A stretch of 64,000 nucleotides of DNA from Mucilaginibacter sp. (GTDB lineage: Bacteria > Bacteroidota > Bacteroidia > Sphingobacteriales > Sphingobacteriaceae), in contig NZ_JAQBOF010000040.1 in NCBI RefSeq assembly GCF_028288185.1, positions 62,001-126,000 of the forward strand, read 5' to 3'. Shown one piece after another: positions 34,731 through 43,606 of this stretch. A program made the position numbers and the translations under genes. The stretch's first letter is position 1; each line of letters starts with the position of its first letter. The notes beneath the pieces are model-generated. The model was not told the origin of the DNA, made no database searches, and was given only the letters and a program-made list of their open reading frames with translations.

Positions 34731-34760
34731 TTTGTTGGGGTTATTAAATTAATAATTTTG
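34731..34760 (+). promoter_or_regulatory. tilS promoter abutting the start codon
   Basis: TTTG at 34731-34734 and TAATTTTG at 34753-34760, 18 bp apart, form a full Bacteroidota -33/-7 pair. The -7 element touches the ATG at 34761, and the expected start site falls on or just past the ATG ATG pair (34761-34766), so the mRNA should be leaderless from 34764 or lack the first codon. Confidence 0.6.
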
Positions 34761-36101
34761 ATGATGCTCCCGGATAAAAAATTTACCGATTTTATTGAAC
34801 AAAACGGCCTGTTTGAACGTGACGGTACCGTTTTGGCCGCGGTAAGCGGCGGCATGGATTCAGTATTAATGGTTCATTTATTAAAATCATCAGGGTATAA
34901 TTTTGCTATTGCGCACTGTAATTTCCAATTGCGGGGCACTGAAGCCAACGCAGACCAGGAATTTTGCAGGCAATTGGCCCATCAAAATAATGTGCCTTTT
35001 CATGCCATCAATTTTGATACCGAACAGTACGCATCTGATAAAAAAATATCTATCCAGATGGCCGCGCGCGATTTACGTTATGCATGGTTCGAGCAAATAA
35101 AACAACAACATAACTACACCGCCATTGCGCTTGCGCACCACCAAAACGATGCAATTGAAACAATATTGTTAAACCTGGTGCGGGGTACAGGTATCGCCGG
35201 GCTGCATGGTATTTTGCCTAAAAATGGATCATTGGCGCGCCCGCTATTGTTTTTAAATAGGGATGAGATACAGAAACTAATTGCCGAAAACAATTATCAG
35301 TATGTGGAAGACAGCTCCAACGCATCTGTAAAATATGCGCGCAATAAATTACGGCATGAGGTTATCCCCAAGCTACAAGAGCTTAATCCATCGCTTGAAA
35401 GCACCTTCGAAAACAACCTGAAACACTTCAGGGATCTGGAAACGTTATTGGAAGTTCGCCTTGCCGAATTAAAAAAAGAGCTGTTTGTTTATGAGGGTGA
35501 TGATATTATTTTAAAGCTAGATGCCATTAAAGCCCTAAACCCCCAACAGCTACTGCTGTTTAAACTATTGCAGGAGTTTGGCTTTAATGAAACTGCTATT
35601 GATGATCTGATCTCGGTATTAAATAAACACTCGGGCAAAGTGTTTGAGGCTACTAATTTTAAGCTGATATTGGATAGGGATAAGCTCATCATTACGCCAA
35701 AAAATAAAGTAATATATGAAGCTATAAGTATTGATGCTGCCGATCATAGCATCAATTATGGCAACTATAAACTAACCGTATTGCATGATGATACGCCACT
35801 CATTATAAAAGATAATCCACTGGCTGTTTCTGTTGATGCGGATAAATTGGTTTATCCGTTAAACGTGCGTGGCTGGCAGCAAAGCGATAGTTTTTGCCCG
35901 TTGGGGATGAAAACCCATAAAAAGCTAAGCGATTATTTCATTGGCCAAAAAATACCATTGCACCAAAAAAGCGAGATCCCTTTGTTAATAAACGGTAATG
36001 ATGAAATTATTTGGATAGGCGGCTATCGGTTGGACGATCGTTATAAAGTATCTAAAAACACCAAAAAAGTAACTATATTCGAATTGTATAAAGTAAAATG
36101 A
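34761..36101 (+). CDS. tilS: tRNA(Ile)-lysidine synthetase TilS
   Basis: TilS attaches lysine to C34 of the CAU-anticodon tRNA-Ile so it reads AUA. The PP-loop ATP-binding motif is AAVSGGMDSVLMVHLL near the N terminus; HCNFQLRGTEANADQEFC and LAHHQNDAIETILLNL continue the N-type PP-ATPase domain, and the C-terminal TilS substrate-binding domain follows (VRGWQQSDSFCPLGMKTHKK). The reading frame is also open three bases upstream from a TTG, but ATG at 34761 or 34764 is preferred. About 446 residues, a normal length. The next gene overlaps the stop by four bases (ATGA). Confidence 0.96.
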   Translation: MMLPDKKFTDFIEQNGLFERDGTVLAAVSGGMDSVLMVHLLKSSGYNFAIAHCNFQLRGTEANADQEFCRQLAHQNNVPFHAINFDTEQYASDKKISIQMAARDLRYAWFEQIKQQHNYTAIALAHHQNDAIETILLNLVRGTGIAGLHGILPKNGSLARPLLFLNRDEIQKLIAENNYQYVEDSSNASVKYARNKLRHEVIPKLQELNPSLESTFENNLKHFRDLETLLEVRLAELKKELFVYEGDDIILKLDAIKALNPQQLLLFKLLQEFGFNETAIDDLISVLNKHSGKVFEATNFKLILDRDKLIITPKNKVIYEAISIDAADHSINYGNYKLTVLHDDTPLIIKDNPLAVSVDADKLVYPLNVRGWQQSDSFCPLGMKTHKKLSDYFIGQKIPLHQKSEIPLLINGNDEIIWIGGYRLDDRYKVSKNTKKVTIFELYKVK

Positions 36102-36586
36102 GCGAAAAAATAGTTTACACCGAAAAACAATACCTGGGCCGCGAGTTTATCCCGCTTTCCATCCGTTTGGTATTGGCTATATTTTGTTTTGCCGCCTATG
36201 CTTTTACAGCCGTTGGCGATTCGAATGGCGATCTGTTGGCCGTAGTTGGCTTTGCTATTTTGATCATTTCTATTATCATGGGTTTCCTGGTGCATTTTAA
36301 GACTCGTGTGGAGAATAAAAGCATTTTGCTAAACGGCCTTTGGACAACCCGCCTGGTTAAAATAGACTTGAACAGCATTGTTAAAGCCGAAATAGCTCCA
36401 TATAGTCGGTACTTATTTAACAACCCTGTATATAACCTGCATACTAAAGGTACCATCCGTTTTTTCGCTGCCGGTAAAGACGCTATCCACCTAACTGATA
36501 GGGACGGGTTGGTTTACATCATAGGTTCACAACACCCTGCCGAATTTTTAAGAGCTATTAAGGCCGAAATGGACGGCAAACTGTAG
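36098..36586 (+). CDS. Small membrane protein with a PH-like domain, coupled to tilS
   Basis: A 162-residue protein. Two membrane spans lie at about 20-43 (LSIRLVLAIFCFAAYAFTAV) and 48-68 (LLAVVGFAILIISIIMGFLV), followed by a beta-rich C-terminal domain (residues 70-160: ENKSILLNGLWTTRLVKIDLNSI ... IHLTDRDGLVYIIGSQHPAEFLRAIKAE) with the strand pattern of bacterial PH domains. Function unknown. It overlaps tilS by four bases, suggesting coupled translation. Confidence 0.75.
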   Translation: MSEKIVYTEKQYLGREFIPLSIRLVLAIFCFAAYAFTAVGDSNGDLLAVVGFAILIISIIMGFLVHFKTRVENKSILLNGLWTTRLVKIDLNSIVKAEIAPYSRYLFNNPVYNLHTKGTIRFFAAGKDAIHLTDRDGLVYIIGSQHPAEFLRAIKAEMDGKL

Positions 36587-36619
36587 TGGCAGTTAGCAGA
36601 TATAAATTTCAATAATTTC

Positions 36620-37924
36620 ATGAGTAAGATATTTTTTACAGCGGTACTGTCAATAGGTTGCCTGTTTAATGCATTTGCTATGCAAAACAGGGTCGATACC
36701 GCCGCTGTTGTTGTTCCGCTGGGTGGTAATGCCTGGGTTAATCCGGGATCGAGGGCTGTAATTGATGATACGGGTTTAAGCAATTGGACTGCAAGCGATG
36801 ATGTGATCAGCATTTACCTGCGGCCCGAAAAAAAAGGCAGTTTAGATATAGCCTTGAAACTGCATGTGCCCGATGGTAAAAGCAAAATAAGTGTCAGCTT
36901 TTTAAATAATACGTTAACCAGGGAGGTATCTAACACCAATACCGAAGTTGTTTTTTTTGGCGAGGCAAATGTTGACGAAGCGGGCTATATCAAGTTAGAA
37001 CTGCGCGGCCTGGCTAAAACCGGGAAGGTATTTGCCGATGTAGAAGATTTGATAGTTATTGGCACTGCTGTTAAAGATGGTGCCGCTTATGTGAAGGATA
37101 ACCACGGTAATTATTTTTACTGGGGACATAGAGGCCCATCAGTGCATTTAAATTATACGGTCCCGGCTAATGTTAAGAATACTACAGAATGGTATTATAA
37201 TGAAGTAACCGTACCTGTTGGTAATGACGTTATTGGATCTTATTTTATGGCAGATGGTTTTACCGGGGGGTATTTTGGGATGCAGGTAAACTCGCCGGAT
37301 ACACGGCATGTTTTGTTTTCTGTATGGAGCCCATTCCAGACTGACGACCCTAAAAGCATACCGGATAGTTTAAAAATTAAACTGCTTAAAAAAGGTGCTA
37401 ATGTACATACCGGCGAGTTTGGTAACGAAGGCTCGGGCGGGCAAAGCTATATGAACTACCCGTGGGTAGCCGGTAAAACCTACTGCTTTTTAATGCATGC
37501 CCAGGCAAATCTCGCCACAAAAACAACCATATATACGGCTTACTTTAAAACTGCTGATGAAATTAACTGGCAATTAGTAGCCAGTTTTAAACGACCAAAA
37601 TCAGGCGATTATTTAAAAGGGCTGCACTCGTTCTTAGAGAACTTTGACCCTGCTTATGGTAACCAAACCCGCAAAGTGTTTTTTGGCAACCAATGGATAG
37701 TTGATACCCAGGGAAAATGGTACCCGTTAAATGACGCGCTTTTTACCGGTGATGCAACCGCGACCATCAACTACCGTAAAGACTATGCCGGTGGTGTGCA
37801 AAATGATAAGTTTTATCTGCGCAATGGCGGTTTCTTTAATGATTTCACGCCGTTGCGCACCCCACTAACAAAAGCACTAACGGATAAACCACATCCGCAA
37901 ATTGATTTTAGCAAATTGCCATAA
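36620..37924 (+). CDS. Secreted protein with DUF5077- and DUF3472-like domains
   Basis: A 434-residue exported protein. Signal peptide 1-20 (NAFA). Residues 30-145 resemble the N-terminal carbohydrate-binding-like DUF5077 domain (VPLGGNAWVNPGSRAVIDDTG), and residues 165-430 the DUF3472 domain (WYYNEVTVPVGNDVIGSYF, YFGMQVNSP, YPWVAGKTYCFLMHAQ). DUF3472 proteins are frequent in polysaccharide-degrading Bacteroidota but no activity is established. It follows the PH-like gene by 33 bp and is closed by the palindromic element downstream. Confidence 0.72.
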   Translation: MSKIFFTAVLSIGCLFNAFAMQNRVDTAAVVVPLGGNAWVNPGSRAVIDDTGLSNWTASDDVISIYLRPEKKGSLDIALKLHVPDGKSKISVSFLNNTLTREVSNTNTEVVFFGEANVDEAGYIKLELRGLAKTGKVFADVEDLIVIGTAVKDGAAYVKDNHGNYFYWGHRGPSVHLNYTVPANVKNTTEWYYNEVTVPVGNDVIGSYFMADGFTGGYFGMQVNSPDTRHVLFSVWSPFQTDDPKSIPDSLKIKLLKKGANVHTGEFGNEGSGGQSYMNYPWVAGKTYCFLMHAQANLATKTTIYTAYFKTADEINWQLVASFKRPKSGDYLKGLHSFLENFDPAYGNQTRKVFFGNQWIVDTQGKWYPLNDALFTGDATATINYRKDYAGGVQNDKFYLRNGGFFNDFTPLRTPLTKALTDKPHPQIDFSKLP

Positions 37925-37934
37925 AATAACAAAA

Positions 37935-38031
37935 CCGTCATTGCGAACGAGATACCAGTGTGGCAATCTCTGCACTAGGTATGCGAACGGCCTATCGTGT
38001 AGAGATTGCCACGCTACGCTCGCGATGACGG
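37935..38031. repeat. Palindromic intergenic element, CCGTCATTGCGA type
   Basis: A 97-bp element bounded by CCGTCATTGCGA and TCGCGATGACGG, with inner arms GTGGCAATCTCT and AGAGATTGCCAC (perfect 12-bp). It lies between two convergent genes. It is similar in layout to, but differs in sequence from, the element at 31901-31990. Confidence 0.88.
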
Positions 38032-38043
38032 GTGTTTATTAGT

Positions 38044-38073
38044 TTGCCAACTGCAAACTAATAACTGCCAACT
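38044..38073. repeat. Solo arm of the repeat found at 4112-4140
   Basis: GCCAACTGCAAACTA and AACTGCCAACTA repeat the right arm of the convergent-gene element at 4066-4141 with a single base difference. The left arm is absent here, and the CCGTCATTGCGA element sits directly before it. The last bases overlap the stop codon of the oxygenase gene. Confidence 0.7.
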
Positions 38074-39037
38074 ATTTTTTCAATCCAATTTCGCGCAAAC
38101 GCTCATCCAGGTATTCGCCTGCGGTGATGTCTGTATACAGCTTAGGATGGTCGGCATTAACAGTTGATGGTAAAGATGTCAGATCCATATCTGATACCGG
38201 GTGTAAGAAAAACGGTACCGAGTAACGCGAATTTTTCATCAGTTCGCGCGGCGGGTTAACCACACGGTGCGTAGTTGATTTTAATTTGTTGTTGGTTAAA
38301 CGCTGCAACATGTCGCCTACATTAACTACCAGGTCTTCGCCATGCGCTTTAACAGCAAACCAGCTGCCGTCACGGGTAAGTACTTCTAAACCATCGGCAC
38401 TGGCACCGATTAATAAAGTTATCAGGTTAATATCCTCATGCGCTCCGGCACGTACTGCATCAGCAGGTACAGAATCCGGGTCTTCGATAGGGAAATAATG
38501 CAGGGTACGCAATATAGAATTACCGTTATGCACCTTGTTATCAAAATAATGCTCATCAAGGCCAAGGTATACGGCAATAGCGCGTAATAAATGTTTGCCG
38601 GTTTCTTCCAGTTTGCTGTATATATCTAATGTTGTTGTGTTAAAGGCAGGCAGTTCTTTTACTACCAGGTTAGCCGGGTATTCTTCTTTCAATACCGCGT
38701 CATCAGTAACCGTTTGGCCTATTTGCCAAAACTCTTTCAGATCGGGTGTTTTAAACCCTTTGGCAGTTTCTTTGCCTTTGCCGGTATAGCCACGCTGGCC
38801 GGCAAGCTCGGCTATTTCATAGCTTGATTTTACGCTGTCGGGCAATGCAAAAAGAGCTTTAACCTGTGCGTATAGTTCGTCAATTAGCCCTTTGCTTAAA
38901 CCGTGATTGGTTATGGTAACAAACCCCGTTTCGTTAAAAGCTTTGCCAATATCATCCGAAAATTGTTTGCGCTCTGCCGCTGTACCGTTAGTATATTTAT
39001 TAAGATCGAGGCGAGGGATATTTACTGCTGTGCTCAT
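38072..39037 (-). CDS. 2-oxoglutarate- and Fe(II)-dependent oxygenase, isopenicillin N synthase family
   Basis: A 321-residue protein with the non-haem dioxygenase N-terminal domain (IPRLDLNKYTNGTAAERK ... FVTITNHGLS) and the double-stranded beta-helix domain. The iron ligands are H and D in GAHEDINLITLL and H in STTHRVVNP; the 2-oxoglutarate arginine is in NSRYSVPFFLHP. The IPNS-like subfamily oxidises small metabolites, amino acids or antibiotics; the bacterial substrate here is unknown. It is leftward and stands alone. A TACATTTG -7-like element at 39064-39057 could drive it, but its -33 box is poor. Confidence 0.88.
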   Translation of the reverse strand: MSTAVNIPRLDLNKYTNGTAAERKQFSDDIGKAFNETGFVTITNHGLSKGLIDELYAQVKALFALPDSVKSSYEIAELAGQRGYTGKGKETAKGFKTPDLKEFWQIGQTVTDDAVLKEEYPANLVVKELPAFNTTTLDIYSKLEETGKHLLRAIAVYLGLDEHYFDNKVHNGNSILRTLHYFPIEDPDSVPADAVRAGAHEDINLITLLIGASADGLEVLTRDGSWFAVKAHGEDLVVNVGDMLQRLTNNKLKSTTHRVVNPPRELMKNSRYSVPFFLHPVSDMDLTSLPSTVNADHPKLYTDITAGEYLDERLREIGLKK

Positions 39038-39124
39038 TGTATTATGGTATAAAAATCAAATGTAAAAATATTCAAATAAAAGTAGGTTATATATAAGTGC
39101 TAAGTTTATATATTTAAGTCGCCT

Positions 39125-40555
39125 ATGAAACGCCTTTATATATTATTTCTTATCGCATCATTTAGCCTTGTTTGTAAAGCGCAAGACACAGTAAAAAGCA
39201 ATTTAAATAAATATTATCCGATTAATCAACTAAAATCAGATTTTGTTTTTTTCAAGACTGCTTTAGAAAAAGCTCACCCAAGCCTTTATCGTTACGAGTT
39301 TAAGGATACTATTGATTTCTATTTTAACCAGGCGCTGGCTAAACTTGACCACCCGATGAATGAGTTGGAGTACTGGAAAGTGCTTCAAACAATGGTAGTT
39401 AAAATAAGATCGGGCCATACGCACGTGTCGCTTTCAAACGAAACCAGTAGGCAACAGTATACATCGCCTCATCTTTTATTGCCATTTACCGTTTATACCG
39501 AAAACAACAGGTTATATGTCAAAAATCATATAAAAGCCGATTCGCTATTAAAATCGGGCAGCGAGATCCTGGTTATAAATAATGAATATGGCACATCTAT
39601 TTTAAAACAGATACAAGATTTTGTATCAGGTGATGGTTATAGTACCAGTTTTAAAGACTTTAATATTGAGTACACTTTTAACCAACTTTACAATTTATTA
39701 CACGGCGATCAGGATCAGTTTTTAATTACCTTTAAATATAAAGGCGCCATAAAAACCAAGCTGTTTAAAGCCACAAAGCTTACACCACATTTTGCAGTTG
39801 CAGAAAGGCTGCCTACCGTTACTTATCCTGATGATATGCCCTCAACCGCATTTTTACGTATCCCTAATTTTGTTTATCAAAAAGAATATTTTGCATTGCA
39901 CCGGCAGTTATTTAAAGATATAAAACGGCATAATGTTAAAAACCTGGTAATTGATTTGCGCAATAACCTTGGCGGCAAAGACATGATCGCCACTGACCTT
40001 ATGCAATACTTTATGACAAAGGATTTTAAATTCACTCTTGCCAATGAAAGTTATGTAAATTCCGGCTTTTTTAAATACCTGGCAGATAATACAGCAAAAG
40101 GCACAACAACGTTGCAGGATATGGAGAAGATCGACCATCAGCTATACAGGTCTATTTATAATGAAGATGCAATACAGTACACCCGCATAGGCGGCTTTAA
40201 GGGTAATGTTTATTTATTAATAAACGGCGGCACGTTTTCGGCCGCAGCATTGTTTGCCGCTGCGGTAAAGCAACAACGGGATTGTGTAATTATTGGTGAG
40301 GAAACCGGTGGCGGGGCAGCCGGCTGTGATGGCGGGATATTAGTAGATGTTACCTTACCTAACACGCATTTAAAACTTCATTTACCTTTGTTTTGGACAT
40401 ACGCCATAAACATAAAAAGCGATCAGGGCAAGGGCCTCATGCCTGATATTAGAATCACGCCCGAGATGAACGAAAAATATTTCGCCGAAGGCCTTAACCC
40501 GGTTATTGAGGTTTTAAAGGATACAATTAACGCCGAGAATAAGAAAGCCCAATAA
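39125..40555 (+). CDS. Secreted S41-family peptidase (TSPc domain)
   Basis: A 476-residue exported peptidase of the tail-specific protease/S41 family. Signal peptide 1-19 (VCKAQ). A PDZ-like segment may lie at about 115-210 (LLPFTVYTENNRLYVKNHI, GSEILVINNEYGTSIL). The TSPc domain occupies 230-450, with VIDLRNNLGGKD (the DLRxNxGG signature) and GGTFSAAALFAAAVKQ, in which the serine of TFSA is the likely nucleophile, followed by IGEETGGGAAGCDGG. Many Bacteroidota encode several such proteins. Target unknown. A weak promoter may lie in the AT-rich 39061-39120 interval. Confidence 0.88.
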   Translation: MKRLYILFLIASFSLVCKAQDTVKSNLNKYYPINQLKSDFVFFKTALEKAHPSLYRYEFKDTIDFYFNQALAKLDHPMNELEYWKVLQTMVVKIRSGHTHVSLSNETSRQQYTSPHLLLPFTVYTENNRLYVKNHIKADSLLKSGSEILVINNEYGTSILKQIQDFVSGDGYSTSFKDFNIEYTFNQLYNLLHGDQDQFLITFKYKGAIKTKLFKATKLTPHFAVAERLPTVTYPDDMPSTAFLRIPNFVYQKEYFALHRQLFKDIKRHNVKNLVIDLRNNLGGKDMIATDLMQYFMTKDFKFTLANESYVNSGFFKYLADNTAKGTTTLQDMEKIDHQLYRSIYNEDAIQYTRIGGFKGNVYLLINGGTFSAAALFAAAVKQQRDCVIIGEETGGGAAGCDGGILVDVTLPNTHLKLHLPLFWTYAINIKSDQGKGLMPDIRITPEMNEKYFAEGLNPVIEVLKDTINAENKKAQ

Positions 40556-40663
40556 CGCGATAACTTTATTTAAAACAATTAGCGTACTAAACGTTTTATA
40601 CTTTATACTGTCCAAAAAATAAAGTCCGCACCTAAAGCCTGTATTCAAAAAAACGTTTAGATC

Positions 40664-42553
40664 ATGAAAATATTAAATAAAATATGGGGTGTTAGCCTGT
40701 TGGCATTGTTGCTGATAGTAGCCGCTCCGCGTAAAAGTATGGCGCAGAATGAGTATATATCTGAACAAGACTTTTATGATGAATTACAACCTTACGGTAC
40801 CTGGGTAAACGACCCGCAATATGGCGATGTTTGGGTACCCGATGTACAGGAAGACTTTAGGCCTTATGGCACACAGGGCCATTGGGTTCTAACAAGATAT
40901 GGTAATACCTGGGTGTCAGATTATCCGTGGGGATGGGCAACCTTCCACTATGGCCGCTGGCGCTATGACGATTATTATGGCTGGGAATGGATACCGGGTT
41001 ATGAGTGGGCACCTGCATGGGTTAGCTGGCGCCATGGCGGCGGTTATTATGGCTGGGCGCCGTTGATGCCGGGCATAAGTATCAGCCTGTCGTTTGGCAG
41101 GGGCTATCGTGTGCCTAATAATTATTGGGCCTTTGCGCCCGAGGCATATATTAATCGCCCGAATGTTTATAATTATTATGTGCCGCAATCAAGGGCAGTG
41201 AATATTATTAATAGGACAACCATTATTAATAATACCTATGTAAATGGGGGCCGCAGTTATATTGCCGGTCCCGGGGCTGCGGATATAGAGCGCTATACGC
41301 ATCGTCGCCCGCCTGTATATGGTGTTAGTAATGCGTCAAGGCCAGGTGTTATTAGCGTACAAAACCAAACGGTAAATATATTCAGGCCGACAGTTAGGCG
41401 TACGCCTGATGCTAAGCCTGCACGGGTAGTTGATGCAAATGCTTACAAACAGCAAAACCCTAACCAGGGGATTGCACACCGTGGGCCAGGCGGTGCGGCC
41501 GGGTTTAACCCTGCCAATGCTGCAAAATTGGCTACTGTTGCCCGTAATACAAATGATAACAACAATGTAGTGCGTGTAAACCGTCGCCCGGGTAACAATC
41601 CAGGTGGGGGTCAGCAAGGTAATCGTCCGGAACAAAGGGGTAACCAAACTAATACCCCTCAGCCGGGACAACCTGCTGCAAGCGCGCCATCTACACCGAC
41701 TCAAAGACGCGGACGCCCGGAGAATCGCCCTAATGTAACACCGCCAAATCAACAAAATGGTAATGACGCGCAAGTACAACAACGAGTGCAACGCGAGCAG
41801 CAAAGGCAACAACAAGTTCAGCAGCAGAATCAGACCGTACAACAAAATCAGGCACAACAGGTACAACGGCAAAGAGGGCAGGCACAACAGCAGCAACAGC
41901 CTCCACAACAAACGGGGAATGATCTGCAACAAAAGCAACAGGCTTTAAATGATCAGCAACGTAACCTGCGCCAGGGACGCAGGCAGCAAATGCAGCAACA
42001 GCAACAACAGATACAGTTAGGCCAGAGCGAGCAGGTGCAACAGCAACTGGATCAGCAACGTACAGGCAATACCATACAACAACAGCAACAAAGAGCTGTA
42101 AATGGTCAGCAGCGTGTATTGCGCGAGCAGGAAAGGCAACAAGCGCAACAACAACAACAAGCTCAACAGGCTCCGCAAGTACAACGTCAGCAACAACAGG
42201 CTCAACAGCAGCAAGCACAACAAGCGCAAAGAGATCAGCAGCGTGCTCAACGCGACCAACAGGCACAACAGCAGCAAGCTCAGCAACAAGGGCAACGTCA
42301 ACAACAGCAAGCCCAACAGCAGCAAGCGCAACAGGCACAACAAGGGCAACGTCAGCAGCAGCAACAGGCTCAACAGCAACAGCAAGCTCAGCAAGCCCAA
42401 CAACAGCAAGCGCAACAGGCACAACAAGCGCAACGCCAGCAGCAGCAACAGGCTCAACAACAACAAAGAGCCCAGCAACAGCAACAAAAGCAGGTTCAAC
42501 CGCCACCACAGCGCCAGCAGGAACGCAGGCCGCCCGAACAGGTGAAGCCATAA
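40664..42553 (+). CDS. DUF6600-type exported protein with a long Gln-rich tail
   Basis: A 629-residue protein. Signal peptide 1-27 (ending SMAQ). Residues 30-190 form the Tyr/Trp-rich domain typical of DUF6600 (FYDELQPYGTWVNDPQYGDV, GWATFHYGRWRYDDYYGWEW, WAPAWVSWRHGGGYYGWAP), probably a beta-sandwich with repeated YGxW units. From about 330 to the end the protein is Pro/Asn- and then extremely Gln-rich (QQQQAQQ, AQRQQ) with interspersed Arg and Ala, encoded by CAG/CAA runs. The tail is probably disordered or amyloid-prone and may be surface-associated or structural. Function unknown. A hairpin follows at 42576-42606. Confidence 0.82.
   Translation: MKILNKIWGVSLLALLLIVAAPRKSMAQNEYISEQDFYDELQPYGTWVNDPQYGDVWVPDVQEDFRPYGTQGHWVLTRYGNTWVSDYPWGWATFHYGRWRYDDYYGWEWIPGYEWAPAWVSWRHGGGYYGWAPLMPGISISLSFGRGYRVPNNYWAFAPEAYINRPNVYNYYVPQSRAVNIINRTTIINNTYVNGGRSYIAGPGAADIERYTHRRPPVYGVSNASRPGVISVQNQTVNIFRPTVRRTPDAKPARVVDANAYKQQNPNQGIAHRGPGGAAGFNPANAAKLATVARNTNDNNNVVRVNRRPGNNPGGGQQGNRPEQRGNQTNTPQPGQPAASAPSTPTQRRGRPENRPNVTPPNQQNGNDAQVQQRVQREQQRQQQVQQQNQTVQQNQAQQVQRQRGQAQQQQQPPQQTGNDLQQKQQALNDQQRNLRQGRRQQMQQQQQQIQLGQSEQVQQQLDQQRTGNTIQQQQQRAVNGQQRVLREQERQQAQQQQQAQQAPQVQRQQQQAQQQQAQQAQRDQQRAQRDQQAQQQQAQQQGQRQQQQAQQQQAQQAQQGQRQQQQQAQQQQQAQQAQQQQAQQAQQAQRQQQQQAQQQQRAQQQQQKQVQPPPQRQQERRPPEQVKP
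41761..42510 (+). repeat. CAA/CAG-rich low-complexity tract encoding poly-Gln
   Basis: Most codons in this stretch are CAA, CAG, GCA or CGC variants, giving imperfect tandem repeats such as CAACAGGCACAACAG. The codons are mixed, not a pure run, so slippage would be limited but unequal recombination is plausible. Open frames on the other strand here are shadows of this bias (Leu-, Val-rich). Confidence 0.85.
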
Positions 42554-42575
42554 TGATACAAATGTGAAATAAAAA

Positions 42576-42606
42576 AGCCTGCTCCTGTAATTACAGGATG
42601 CAGGCT
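42576..42606 (-). terminator. Hairpin terminator reading leftward
   Basis: Stem AGCCTGC-TCCTGTAATTACAGGA-T-GCAGGCT with a run of six A residues on its left side, i.e. six T residues when read leftward. It therefore fits a leftward transcript better than the rightward DUF6600 gene, which has no T-run after it. No obvious gene lies just to the right for over 500 bases, so the transcript it ends is unknown; the leftward small gene at 43107-43472 is one candidate. Confidence 0.65.
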
Positions 42607-43106
42607 CTCACATTTAACCGATCAACAACAAACGATTAAAACTCTTTATTACGCGCAGTTTAGCAACGCTGTTTATTTCACAGCAAATCTTCTAAAAAGC
42701 GAAATATAATTTATTTTTATACCTGTGTTTACTGGCTACGGTACCGGGTAAGTTTAATTAAAGGCTGATCCCCCTGGAACCAGCCTTTCCTGCTATAGTG
42801 AAATCTTTATTAACTGATGGTGTCGCGATCATCAGGAGGCTGGCTTACAAATTTATGCACGTGTATTTAGTATTGTTGTAGCAATCAATCAAATCTAAAG
42901 GTGTGCGCTTGTAAAGCTGGCCAAATAAAGACGTACAAGAGGCTTGCATGTATTATTGGGTACCATAACTGCTATAAAAGCAACAGGAAGATTGAGATGA
43001 TATCTGAAAGAAAAAGCTATACCCATGTGCGAAAACAGCAAAGGGCTATTAATCAATAACAGGTAATTGATTATTATTTAGCTAAGTAACAGATACCTTT
43101 TGGTTG
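42607..43106. other. 500-bp gap without a recognisable gene
   Basis: No open frame of useful length on either strand. A hairpin AAAGGCTG..CAGCCTTT sits at about 42761-42788; no T-run follows. The region is intermediate in G+C. It may be an untranslated leftward transcript (see the terminator at its left end), a noncoding RNA, or a relic. Confidence 0.4.
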
Positions 43107-43472
43107 CTACCAAAAAACGTGGAAGGGAAACAGAAAATCTGCGTTTTGAAGCGTGTATCTGTGATCGTTATATCCGGAGAAAAAATTAAAATACTTTATA
43201 CAGTTAGTTGCGCTTTGCGGGATAAGATAAGCTGCAAATACCGGGTTGGTAATTTTATGAACCAGGCGTATAGCTTCCTGGTTGCCGCCGATAAGGTTGA
43301 ACTTAATAAACGGGTTAACCGGTACATTTGGGGTATGAAATGCTTTTGATAAAGTGGTATGCTGATTGTTTTGATAGGCAAGCGCATGCGATTTGCCCTT
43401 GCTGATAAAGAACGCGCAGCAAAGCAATAGTGCAAATGATAATTTTAAGAAATGGCCTATCTTCAATTTCAT
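43107..43472 (-). CDS. Small predicted secreted protein
   Basis: A 121-residue ORF whose first 30 residues make a good signal peptide (LSFALLLCCAFFISKGKSHA). The rest (NPFIKFNLIGGNQEAIRLVHKI, YLIPQSATNCIKYFNFF) matches no family I recognise. Overlapping ORFs exist on both strands, but they have no signal or domain, so this frame is the best candidate. It may be the first gene of the leftward transcript ended at 42576-42606. Confidence 0.5.
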   Translation of the reverse strand: MKLKIGHFLKLSFALLLCCAFFISKGKSHALAYQNNQHTTLSKAFHTPNVPVNPFIKFNLIGGNQEAIRLVHKITNPVFAAYLIPQSATNCIKYFNFFSGYNDHRYTLQNADFLFPFHVFW

Positions 43473-43563
43473 TAAAACGTTATTCTATATGATAAAAATA
43501 AGAAAACTATTTGATTTTAACCGTTAACGATCTTCTTTTTTATCTTCTTTGTAATTAGAAATT

Positions 43564-43592
43564 AACAGCGGTTACAAATCGTAACCGCTGTT
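43564..43592. terminator. Hairpin following amtB
   Basis: Perfect stem AACAGCGGTTAC-AAATC-GTAACCGCTGTT, just beyond the leftward amtB stop. A T-rich (AATTT) tail follows on the leftward strand but it is short. Likely transcription end for amtB. Confidence 0.7.
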
Positions 43593-43606
43593 GTAATTGA
43601 ATGCTA

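Noticed and set aside
41730..42551. Val-, Leu- and Ala-rich ORFs on the leftward strand
   Set aside because: They are shadows of the CAA/CAG-rich Gln tract of the DUF6600 gene.
43104..43349. 81-residue rightward ORF overlapping the small secreted protein
   Set aside because: No signal or domain, while the leftward frame has a good signal peptide.
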